Shown here in pieces: positions 55,261-64,000 of a stretch of DNA of 64,000 nt. The stretch is from Batkoa obscura (Eukaryota > Entomophthoromycota > Entomophthoromycetes > Entomophthorales > Batkoaceae): the NCBI GenBank assembly GCA_030770535.1, contig JASVEC010000017.1, forward strand, positions 744,001 through 808,000, read 5' to 3'. The translations under genes were made by a program, and so were the position numbers. Numbering within the stretch: the stretch's first letter is position 1; each line of letters opens with the position of its first letter. Below the pieces are notes generated by a model, which was given only the letters and a program-made list of their open reading frames with translations, was not told where the DNA came from and made no database searches.

Positions 55261-57078
55261 TCATTTTAATGAACTTTGAATCCATGGCTCTGTATCAGTA
55301 TCATAAGCAGGTGGAGGAGTAAGATAAGGAATTATAGGAACTAGAGAGTTCTTATTATTATTATCATAACAAGCTACTACTCCTAACTCATAATTACTTG
55401 TTTTTATTAATTTTTCTCCTTGATCTTTGACTGAAGTTATATTCCCCCTTAAATAAATATTAATCTATAAACAAATCAGTTATTTGAAATTTACCATGCT
55501 GCATTTGTAAAATTATGACTTCCACAATAAAACCATGAACCTGTTTTAAATCCTTCATCTTCATCTGATTTAGTTCCATTTGCTTCATCTTTTTCTGCTT
55601 TAGTTACGTTTGATCCGCTTTGTTTACTAAGCTTTAATGTCCCATAGATAGTCTACAATTATAAATTATAAATAATATAATATTTATTTAAACTTACTTT
55701 ACAATGACTTAGTGAGCCGACTCTTAAAGATATAGAATCATATAAATATTTTTTAATACTTTGTTTACATTCTTCATATTTTTTAAAATTAAAAAATATA
55801 GTTCCACCTCCCTATTTACATTAGCTTTTTCTCATTCAACTCTTCTATATACTTACCTGTGTCCCTAATAAAGAAGTAGCTACTGTTTCAGAACTAGGAA
55901 ATATCACTTTTAAGTCACTATTCGTAGCATTTGGATAAAGTTGAGCTAGAAAGCCATTTATAAATTTTGTCGTTAGAGTCCCTATTGATGACGTCTTTAT
56001 ATAAATAATATATCCGAAACTATTTTTAAAGCTATTACCTGGTACATCACATCGCCTTCAATAATTGAGTCTGCCTTAAAATGTTGATGTATCTTATCTA
56101 CAAGGTACTTACATCCTTGATTGGTTTCCTTTGGAAATGGACAAGAGGTGATTAAAGACACCTATAAAATGGTCAAAATCTGTTTTTTAAATAAAATTAA
56201 TTTTACCTTGACTAAAGAAAAATCATATTCATCAAGAGTACTATAAACCTTTTTTGGGACATGAAGTGATACTAAGAATTCTTTTAAGTCTTTAAGAAAA
56301 AGGCTATCCAAATTAGAATTATTATTATTTATCCCATCTTTCGCTTCATAATTTTTCATTCCATACATCCTATCTAATTTTGGAAAATCTTGAATAAAAA
56401 CAATCTAAATAATAATAAAATAATAAAACAATAAAATATTAAAATATCAATTTAAAATAAACTTACATTTTCTATCAAATTCCAATCGAAATCCACCTTA
56501 TTCATTATTAACTATTAATATTCAAGTATTAAATAAAATACCAAGTTAGCGGATCCTATAACAACTCTTAAAAAAGTAGGATAATATAAGAGCATAAGTT
56601 TAGCATGCATAACACCAAAGTATAGTTTAGGAGTCACTATTAAAGTTTGTTTATCTAAATTACCAACTTCACCCTGAAACATTAGATACCAATTCAAATT
56701 TCAAACAACTTTAATTACTCGCGACTTTGGTTTATGTACAACAAATATTTTGGAACAAACTTTGGGTAATTTACTTAATAACCACCCAGTATCCATAGCA
56801 TAACTTGAAAATAATCCTTTTTGAAGGTGGTTCTAATAACTTAAATTTAAATTTAATTATTTTAATTATTTATTTACTTTATTCACTAAATCTTCAAACT
56901 TAACTCCATCATCATGATATTGTAAATAGGTTAATGAGAATTTTCCATCTAAATAACTAGGCCGATAGATACATTGAATTTCTTTTATTGAGTCATCATC
57001 GCTACTTAATACTATAATATCTTTTACAAATACTATTATTTTTGCTTCTTTTTTACTATTTTTGAATACCTTTTTCAT
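55261..57078 (-). CDS. TDP1: Tyrosyl-DNA phosphodiesterase 1
   Basis: A minus-strand gene of about ten exons, from ATG 57078 to stop 55261. Early sequence FSLTYLQYHDDGVKFEDL and GLFSSYAMDTGWLLSKLP match the N-terminal phospholipase D-like half (human TDP1 LTSYDFDLEWL-type). The first HKD motif is GVMHAKLMLL, then RVVIGSANLV and DWNLIENVIFIQDFP. The second is LSHCKTIYG, then GSWFYCGSHNFTNAAWGNI. The His-Lys-Asn set of both halves is present, and the end DTEPWIQSSLK matches the usual PW near the terminus. It removes topoisomerase I peptides and other adducts from DNA 3' ends. The long disordered N-terminus of animal TDP1 is missing; only about 35 residues precede the domain, as in yeast. An acidic SDEDEGF insert lies before the second Asn. 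Some exon edges are approximate. Confidence 0.88.
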
Positions 57079-57529
57079 TCATTTTAAATAAAAATAAAAG
57101 TAAAAATGAAATGACATTTTACATTAATTAGAACTTTTATAAGAAATGAAGACATTTTTTATTCAAAAGTAAGTGTTTGTAGTAAAGAATTATGAGGAAA
57201 AGCTCTAAGTAATAAGTTTTGGAAAAATGCATTTAGAAACAGAACGATTTCTAAATAGATTAATTGAGCTCTTTATATTGACAATTGTATATATAAAACT
57301 TAAGATCAAGTATATGTCTTGTTGAGAATTGTTGTAATTTATTAATTTAAATGACTTACATTTTTAAATAAATTAAAATAGAATCAATAAAAGTGACCGA
57401 AGTTAAAATTTTAATATTCTTACTCTTCACATTTATTAAACTGGTGTGTCTTGTAATTTTTCACTTGAAATAGCGTATTGGCTTCAAATTGGTAATCTAA
57501 TAGTATAAGGCTATATAAATTAGGACATG
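57079..57529. other. Intergenic region upstream of TDP1
   Basis: About 450 AT-rich bases with no supported gene; includes the TDP1 promoter and the ragged end of the next pseudogene. Confidence 0.45.
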
Positions 57530-58490
57530 ATGTAGATAAAGATTGAAAAAATCCAACCTTAAACTTAACCTTTGTGCCTTTAATGCTATTATATCATCTC
57601 TCTTTTTTGGATAAGTCTCTTTGATTGAAGAACATTATACTTTTTGTCTTTCATGTTTAAGTAAGTAATCATTGACATCATACAATATTAAGTCTTTTAA
57701 GTAGGATGTACTATGGAATGTCACTATAGAATCCCTTGCAATATAAAGAGATTTAAGTTTTAGAGAATCATTTGGATTTAGGGTCTTCTTTTTTAAAGTA
57801 CTTATTTATATATATTCGATATCTAATTTACTTAATTGAATAAGCTTCCTATTTAATAAAAAATTGAAATCCCTCAATTGAGCTCGAATTCCGTCTAATG
57901 TGAGTATTCTCAAATGATCCAATTTTTCCATTAGTCTCCTAAAGTATAAACCTATTTCATGGAAGCAACAATCCATCAATAATGTGGTAATAGTTGATGT
58001 TGAATGTGGCAATATTGAATTTGTAAAACAATTATTCAACTTTTCAAACTCGAAAATATTCCATTCTTAAATTATTTCTTTAATATACATTCCATTCCGA
58101 ATCACATACTTCTCAGTTGTTGTATCATTAATTTGGTTTAAATAGTAAGACCTATTAGCCGGATATTTTTGAACTAATTTTTTTTAGTATTCCTTTAAAG
58201 ACAGGTGAAGTTTTATATGGTTTAAAAGCATTGAGGTACAGATAGGCAATTTTGAAATTGTACTAATATTCGGGTATTTTATATATTGACTATTTTTTGA
58301 ACTATTTTCTTCATTTGTTTGTCATAATAATTACAATCTGCAATAATGTCTTCTCAGAATATAGGTACTGTTATCATTCCTCTTTTTTATACCAATGTAA
58401 TATATTAAGATTATCTATATCTGAGAGATATTATAAAACTTTTTTAGTTACTTGGTTTCCCAACTTTTCAAATTTAAAGTTATTGTTCAT
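57530..58490 (-). pseudogene. Decayed F-box/LRR-type gene
   Basis: Starting at ATG 58490 the minus strand reads FEKLGNQVTKKVL, a stop, then YLSDIDNLNILHWYKK, which resembles an F-box helix pair. Downstream frames carry LRR-like pieces: HLRILTLDGIRAQL, LIQLSKLDIEYI, LKLKSLYIARDSIVTFH and SYLKDLILYDVN. Several in-frame stops and at least one frame change interrupt it, so it is not translatable as one protein. Such F-box/LRR genes are often large, fast-evolving families in fungi. It is a host gene remnant, immediately beside the transposon cluster that starts at 58640. The family call is by pattern. Confidence 0.5.
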
Positions 58491-58819
58491 TTTTACATTA
58501 GTTTAAAAAATAAAAAATAAAAAAATTTGTCTTATGTAATATTTCATTTTGTTTTTAAAAACTATGAAATCTAATAAATAATGTGATTGAATAGCTAAGT
58601 TGCTATGATACTATTGGCTATATTTTTTAAAAGCTATATGGGGATGTCCGAATTGGTTTCAGAATTTAGCTAAAAATTAATCCAAATTTTAAGTTTTTAA
58701 ATTTATAAGTCTTTAATGTATGATCAGCTAAATTTAAAAAGCTTAAAACTAAATATAAAGATTTAACTTAAAGACTTATTTTGTTTATTTTGTTTATTTT
58801 ATTTTTTTAATTATATGTT

Positions 58820-59180
58820 TGTGAAATTTAGTACTCAGTAATTGGAGTTAAAGGCAGTTCTAGTTTAATTAACTGGCCGTAAGTCAAAAGCCCTTAGTTT
58901 ATGTAGCTAAGATAGACTTAAATCAATAGGAGTAATACACAATAAGCTACGAGCTATGTAAAATAAATAGAATACAGGATACTACTGTAAAATCTACATA
59001 AGATATTGTCAGAAAGATTTAGTGGCTTTATTAAAAGTAAAATATTAGGGAACAATTCAATTAAAAAGCCTTGAGCTATTATGTTGAAGAATCTATTTTA
59101 TACTCCAACTAGTTTTGTAAACAAGTTAAGTGATTATTATGCGATAATCAATCACAGAGCTGATGAACCGATATTTCACA
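58820..59180 (+). mobile_element. Family A element copy A3 (shortened)
   Basis: 361 bases, TGTGAAAT to TTTCACA, same orientation as A1 but about 100 bases shorter internally. It sits between the left terminal repeat of transposon C1 and the transposase start. Flanking 4-mers do not match, so its insertion signature is lost. Non-coding fossil. Confidence 0.7.
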
Positions 59181-59950
59181 GCGTTTTGTATTTTTTATTG
59201 AATGTTCAATAGATATATAATATATAGTTATATAATTATATAATTATTTGACTTTATTTTTTATTAAAATAAAAACAAAATGCAAGCTTTTATAACTAAA
59301 CTTCGAAATGGAATTTCTAAAAACTTTAATACGATAGGGAGAAGTACATTATATAAACATTGTAATTCATTTATATCAATTTTAACAACTATTCACAATA
59401 ACCCAGAGTTTATGGAATTTTATAATAAAACAAAAAAAGGAAAAGAAATGTCATTAAAGTTTACTATTAATAATAACAGACTTAATCAAGCAATGTATAA
59501 AATTAGTGTTTTAAGGGAAATAGGAAATAAAAACCAACAAGTAGCATTATTATCGACTATAGCTTCAATATATTCTTTTGATGAATGTAAAAGTTTTGGA
59601 TTTAATATAAGTAAAAATCAATATGATTATTCAAAAATAATAATAATAAAATACCAACGTTACGAACTACTACCAAAAATACAAAAAAAATTAAAGATGA
59701 GCAAATCGAGATTATTATACAATATTTACTTGATAATTCAACTATTTCATCAAGATTTAGTAAAAAAAATAATGATAAATATTCGTCAGAGAATATATAT
59801 ACATTAAATAAAAGTAGAAGAATGATATATAGTAAATATTTTAATGATTTAAAAGATAAAACAGTAGCTAGGTCAACATTATTTAAATATATACCAAATA
59901 ATTTTAAAAATCCAGCAAGAAAAACAGATTTATGTAATATATGTGCCCAG

Positions 59951-60416
59951 TGTGAAATATTGCTTTATTTAGCTCTCGGATTGATTATAACGCAACAATC
60001 ACTTAAGTTGCTGTGTTCTCAAGTTCAAATACAATCAAGTCAGAGTCCCTTATTTTGATTTGCTGCGAGAATTTATAACTTCATATTGCAAGGAATAACA
60101 TCCTCTCGTATTAATATCCATATTTATTGGAGTATAAAAGAGATTCTTCAATATGATAACTCCAGGCTTTTTTAATTGGATTACTCCCTGATAACGTATC
60201 ATTAATAAAGTCACTAAGTCTTTCTGACAACATCTGATATAGATTTTATAGTAGTATCTTCCATTGTATTTGTTTTACATAATTTGTAGCTTACTACATA
60301 CTATTTCTATTAAGTTAAGTCTACCTTAGTTACATAAACTAAGACCCTTCGACTCAAGGCAAGTTAATTAAGCAAGAGTAGCTTTTAACTTCGACCACTA
60401 AGTATCAACTTTCACA
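59951..60416 (-). mobile_element. Family A element copy A4, inserted in the transposase gene
   Basis: 466 bases with TGTGAAA/TTTCACA ends, orientation opposite to A3. A perfect CCAG duplication flanks it (59947-59950 and 60417-60420). This is the clearest evidence that family A creates 4-base duplications. LTR-like, non-coding fossil; younger than the transposon that it interrupts. Confidence 0.85.
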
Positions 60417-61065
60417 CCAGTATACAGTTAGAAAAAAGTTATTTGAAAATAAAATAAATACAGCGACAAAAAATAAAGCAGAGATAGAGGAATCTTTTAA
60501 TAAAGAAAAAAGGTTATATAAATTACATGAATTTTGTGTTGATACTCAAAAAAACATACTTAATGAAACTATTGAAAAATTAAATAATAGAAGTTGTATA
60601 ATAATTTTAGACTTTAAACAAAATATGGAAATAGGAACAAGACCAGATCCAATAAACTTAGATCATTATAATAAACAAGCTATATCAGTATTAGGTTTTG
60701 ACGTTTTGTATTTAAAAAACGATAAAACAATAGGCAAAGTTTATTTTGATTATTTATCTGAAATATTAAATCATGATTCAGCATATGCAGGAGATTGTTT
60801 AATTGACTTAATATCTAAAGAGCCTTTATTTAAAAAGTTTACAAAAATTAACATATAGGCAGATACAGGATATCATTTTAAATTTCAAGATTTTTTACAT
60901 TATATATTTAAAGGAATTTATAAAATAAATAGTAGTTTAAATATTGATCTTAGTTTTTTTGCTGAGCATCATGGAAAAAGTATAATTGATGGACATTTTG
61001 GAAATCTTTCACAGTGGAAAAATAGTTTTGAAGCATTAGATAAAATAGAAGATATGAGGATGTTT

Positions 61066-61154
61066 TTTTTGGTTTCATTATTTTTTCTATCTTTTAAGTG
61101 CTATTTAAGTGGAAAAACTGTTAGTGAAATTTTTAAATACAAAAATACATCCCC
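61066..61154 (+). mobile_element. Family B MITE copy 7, inserted in the transposase gene
   Basis: 89 bases, GAGGATGTTTTTTTTGG to ATACATCCCC. Perfect ATAT duplication (61062-61065 and 61155-61158). The transposase frame reads KIED before it and IDQLIS after it once a single ATAT is kept, which fixes the element borders exactly. Confidence 0.9.
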
Positions 61155-61269
61155 ATATTGATCAATTAATTTCAAAACTTGAGATTTTTATTTGTGAACA
61201 TAATAGAGTTAATAACTCAACTGTCAATAATGGGAAAACAAATATAACTTTTAAAAAGTATGAAAGAAA

Positions 61270-61324
61270 CAAAGATATAAAAGTAAAAGTAAAAATAAAA
61301 ATAAAAATAAAAATAAAAATAAAA
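61270..61324 (+). repeat. (AAAATA)n simple repeat in the transposase gene
   Basis: Tandem AAAGTA and AAAATA hexamers coding for an alternating Lys-Val and Lys-Ile run. It probably expanded after the gene lost function. Confidence 0.85.
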
Positions 61325-62113
61325 GGTATTAGAAAGTATTCACATTTTATTAAACGTGGTAAAAAACTACACTGTTATCCAGTATCTGATAGATCAAAAA
61401 AAAGCGATATGATCCCAATTAAAGTTATAGAGTCTATAGAGGATAGAAAAATTAAAAGGTCAATCCCAGCTTATCTTACAAAAATAACTGAAAATTTAAA
61501 AGTTTCAATATTTAGTAAGCAAATAAGTAGCTTATTAGATGATAGAAATCAATTATTAAATGTTGATATTACTTAAATTATTAATAGCTAAGTTAATAAA
61601 TAATCAAAGAGCAAGTAGTTGTAATAGTAAGTAAAAACTATTATTATACTGCTTGTGTTACATAGGGATGGTTAATTATAGTTTTGGGGCTAACCACCCC
61701 CTCCCATGCAGCTATTTATTAACTTAGCGATATATTAATAATGTAATTATAACATTAAAATAATTTATTCATTTGGTAGCAAATCTGCAGTGTTAAATAT
61801 AAAACAGTTAATAATAAATATTTCTTAATAAAGTTATATAAAAGTATATATTTATTTACATATTACAACTTTGACTAATATCACTATACAGGCTATATTA
61901 GTAAAATCTTTGCTAATCCAGAAATTTATATTAAATTTAATAAAAATTCTGCTAATTAACAATATAAATTATAACAAAATAATTTAAAACTGTGTCAGGT
62001 ACTTTTGGCTTTTAATAAAGAATTTATTTTTATAGAATTTTAAGCAAAGTTTTCAAAATATAAATATTTAAAAATTGGATAAAAAAATGAAACCAATTCG
62101 GACACCCCTATAT

Positions 62114-62780
62114 GCTCTATAGAGTGCAGAGTATTTTAATTTAAGAATGTTGTCCTAACCTGGTACTTACACAGTTAATTAGTAATGGAATATGCGTTTT
62201 CATTAGCTTGAATAAAATAATTCTTTATCAAAGAGGATTTTATATGAGTGCTGAATACTCTAACCTAATATTAATTTTTTTTACTACCAAATGTGGTACT
62301 TTAAAAAGACTTTTAATTAATTTAGAATACTGCTGTTTTATTTTAAATTACAAACATATCACAGAAACTAATGTATTAAGTACTTTTACAAATAAGGTGA
62401 CTAAACATAATATCCAAATACATAGCCAAACATTAAGTCAAACATTGTTCCTTTAATATTTTTTAATTTATCTTTATTCGAATAATTGAATATTTTGCTT
62501 AAATTCTCCGAATTCTGAATTCTAAAAAAGTTATTGTCCATACATAATTATTTGGAATTCTATTTAACTTATACTAACTCCTTTTTTACAACATAGTTTA
62601 GATTTTTGTTAAACTGATTTAATTTATGTTTTTCAACCTGTGTTTTATAAATGTACTCTAAACTTTCAAAGCTATGGTAAACAGGATTAAAACAACGTTT
62701 ACAAGTTCTATAATCTTTAATTAAAATAAATCAAGTGAACCGTATATTAAGAGTAAACTAACTTAATTTAAACTAAATAG
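62114..62780. other. Intergenic region right of transposon C1
   Basis: About 670 AT-rich bases. A short open frame at 62208-62456 has a TTG start and no family features, so I do not call it. An upstream first exon of the next gene (possibly ATG 62674) may lie here. Confidence 0.45.
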
Positions 62781-63440
62781 ATTTTAAAGAACAAAAGGTA
62801 TATATTGAAAAAAAATCAGAAAAAAATCAAAATAAAAGTTTAGCTTTATTGACAACTATTGTAATGCGTCTCAATCAACCAATATTGGCAGAAAGTTCTT
62901 ATGTTGAAGATATCCAACTTAAATCGCACTATTTATTTGATCTAAATATACAACACAGTATCACCGAAATAATGTTGTTTGGAACAGATGAAAATAAACC
63001 ACAGTTACCTTTAATCGTGAAAAAAACCTACAATTATCGGATTGCACTCATAGCCTTATTAAGTATGTTATTCATAGCTATAGGAGTTATCCTCTATTTT
63101 TTTGCAAAACCTTCTCTGTTAGCATATGCTGTTTTAACTTCTCTTGTTATCTTTTTACTTTTAGCCCATGAGATCTATGTAATTTATAACCTATTTTGTA
63201 ATTAATACCTAATTAAATTAATTTTAGGGTTACATTCATTTTATAAAAAGCATCAAAGATACAAATACTTACATCAAAAGAAACAAAAATGCAGTAGCTA
63301 GATTTCGTATAATTGAACAAAGGGATAGGGTTATTATCCCCTTAAATCCAAATGCCCCTCAAAGCTTAGGTGAACCTCATAATGTTTATACTAACCCAAA
63401 GTGGTACCATCTTCCTCAAATGTTTGGCCCTAGCTATTGA
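62781..63440 (+). CDS. Small two-helix membrane protein, unknown (5' end uncertain)
   Basis: Two exons are clear: 62781-63178 and 63228-63440, joined across a 49-base intron (GTAATTT to TTTTAG). The first begins after an ACTAAATAG acceptor and reads FKEQKVYIEKKSEKNQ. The first in-frame ATG inside it is 62864 (MRLNQPILAESS), which would also serve as a start. Two adjacent hydrophobic helices follow: IALIALLSMLFIAIGVILYF and LLAYAVLTSLVIFLLLAH. The C-terminal cytosolic tail is basic and then Pro/Asn-rich: YIKRNKNAVARFRIIEQRDR, IIPLNPNAPQSLGEPHN, and NPKWYHLPQMFGPSY. Well-conserved-looking tail residues argue that it is a real gene. I do not recognise the family. A possible upstream exon from ATG 62674 needs an unusual GTTCTA donor. 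Confidence 0.6.
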
Positions 63441-63795
63441 ATTAAATTTTTATTGTTTTTAATTATTTATAAGTTGAAAGTCGGAGATTTTGTTCAATAC
63501 ACCTTCAATAATATTTGACTGGCTTTTTGATTTTATAAGAGTTTAAAACACAATCAATCACTTTTTTATCATTAAATCCTGTTTATATCACAATACAATT
63601 AATTTGGTTTATATTTGTTGGGATTTTAGTTCAATTGTAGTTTTTTAAAAGTTGAAACGTTAACTAATTTATAATGCGCAAAATATAAAATAACTGTGAA
63701 ATTGTGTAATATAGTTATCCCAGAATTTTTACCTATGGGCCAAAAATATGTTTATAGATGAAGCATTTATAAGGTTCTTTATAATAATGCATATA
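63441..63795. other. Intergenic region before copy C3
   Basis: About 355 AT-rich bases; nothing supported beyond the 3' flank of the preceding gene. Confidence 0.5.
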
Positions 63796-64000
63796 GGGGT
63801 GTCCGAATTGGTTTCATTTTTTTATCCAATTTTTAAATATTTATATTTTGAAAACTTTGCTTAAAATTCTATAAAAATAAATTCTTTATTAAAAGCCAAA
63901 AGTACCTGACACAGTTTTAAATTATTTTGTTATAATTTATATTGTTAATTAGCAGAATTTTTATTAAATTTAATATAAATTTCTGGATTAGCAAAGATTT
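63796..64000 (-). mobile_element. Family C DNA transposon, right end, running off the window (copy C3)
   Basis: From GGGGTGTCCGAATTGG at 63796 inward, the sequence is the near-exact reverse complement of the right end of C1 (61904-62108). It is much closer to C1 than C2 is, so it moved recently. It lies in the opposite orientation to C1, 1.7 kb away. The rest is outside the window. Confidence 0.85.

Larger units (their letters stand above)
59280..61576 (+). pseudogene. DDE-type transposase-like gene of transposon C1
   Basis: Open pieces in order: 59280-59807, 59822-59950, then after the family A insertion 60421-60858, then 60862-61065, and after the MITE 61155-61576. Between the first two pieces the frame shifts, and a stop lies at 60856-60858 just before ADTGYHFKF; with the two insertions this shows the gene is dead. 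Motifs: ARSTLFKYIPNNF with NPARKTDLCNIC (zinc-binding-like Cys pair), IIILDFKQNMEIGTRPDP, VYFDYLSEILNHDSAYAGD, ADTGYHFKFQDFLHYIF and FFAEHHGKSIIDGHFGNLSQW. The spaced Asp and Glu/Asp residues suggest an RNase H-like DDE catalytic core. I cannot assign it to a named superfamily. The C-terminal part has a Lys/Val-Ile run made by a simple repeat. Confidence 0.7.
58640..62108 (+). mobile_element. Family C DNA transposon, complete but decayed (copy C1)
   Basis: About 3.47 kb between terminal inverted repeats. The left end is GGGGATGTCCGAATTGG and the right end (minus strand) is GGGGTGTCCGAATTGG; both continue TTTCA. Both flanks read TATAT (58635-58639 and 62109-62113), a likely target-site duplication. 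It carries one transposase-like gene at 59280-61576 and three inserted elements: family A copies at 58820-59180 and 59951-60416, and a family B MITE at 61066-61154. Two further copies of its right end occur at 4124-4419 and from 63796 onward. The superfamily is unassigned. The element is a plain cut-and-paste type by structure. Confidence 0.82.

Noticed and set aside
59280-61576. Assignment of the transposase to Kolobok, Harbinger or MULE
   Set aside because: The flanks (TATAT) do not fit TTAA or the usual 3- or 9-base signatures, and I cannot verify a motif match by eye.
62208-62456. Open frame of 82 codons right of transposon C1
   Set aside because: TTG start, AT-driven composition, no motif or membrane pattern, and no splice support.
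62781-63440. Spo7/CNEP1R1 identity for the small membrane protein
   Set aside because: It shares two adjacent membrane helices and a basic tail, but the family's conserved residues were not recognisable.

Overview
The window looks like nuclear DNA of an early-diverging fungus with a very AT-rich genome. Intergenic DNA is close to poly-A/T. Introns are about 44-67 bases, usually with GTAA donors and TAG acceptors. Several genes are fungal in type: secreted proteinase K-like subtilisin, secreted M28 aminopeptidases, NDT80/PhoG regulator, PRM10-like transporter, TRM2 and questin-oxidase-like enzymes. The translation factor at 7732-9129 is the EF-1alpha-like GTPase (EFL), not canonical EF-1alpha, which among fungi is known mainly from chytrids and from Basidiobolus/Conidiobolus-type lineages. 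I infer an entomophthoroid fungus close to Conidiobolus; that name is inference, not proof.

Layout. 1-5500 is gene-free and rich in repeats: about 97-base MITEs (family B), about 465-base LTR-like elements (family A) in inverted pairs, and the end of a larger DNA transposon (family C). 5609-12212 holds two secreted M28 aminopeptidases flanking EFL, then a secreted subtilisin. 14196-18751 holds a cytochrome P450, tRNA-Pro(AGG) and TRM2, followed by a decayed tandem duplication of the TRM2 3' end. 20670-26777 holds a likely NELF-A homologue, UXT prefoldin, panB and an acidic coiled-coil protein. 27674-33026 holds two tandem questin-oxidase-like genes and an IRC6/AAGAB-like gene. 35319-47087 holds an NDT80-like factor, a coiled-coil protein, ARS2, a DAP1-like haem protein, MoaE and SART3/Prp24. 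47214-57078 holds a metacaspase with an Asn-rich prodomain, a peroxisomal 2-hydroxyacyl-CoA lyase ending in SKL, a PRM10/ThrE-like membrane protein and TDP1. 57530-64000 holds a decayed F-box/LRR gene, a 3.5-kb transposon with three other elements nested in it, a small membrane-protein gene, and the start of another C element running off the window.

Functional themes. The protease group (M28, M28, S8) fits extracellular protein digestion, as expected of an insect-associated or saprobic fungus. A second group serves RNA synthesis and processing: NELF-A, ARS2, SART3, TRM2 and tRNA-Pro. Most multi-exon models below were joined by hand from splice signals, and their reading frames were checked for continuity at each junction where exon coordinates are given.
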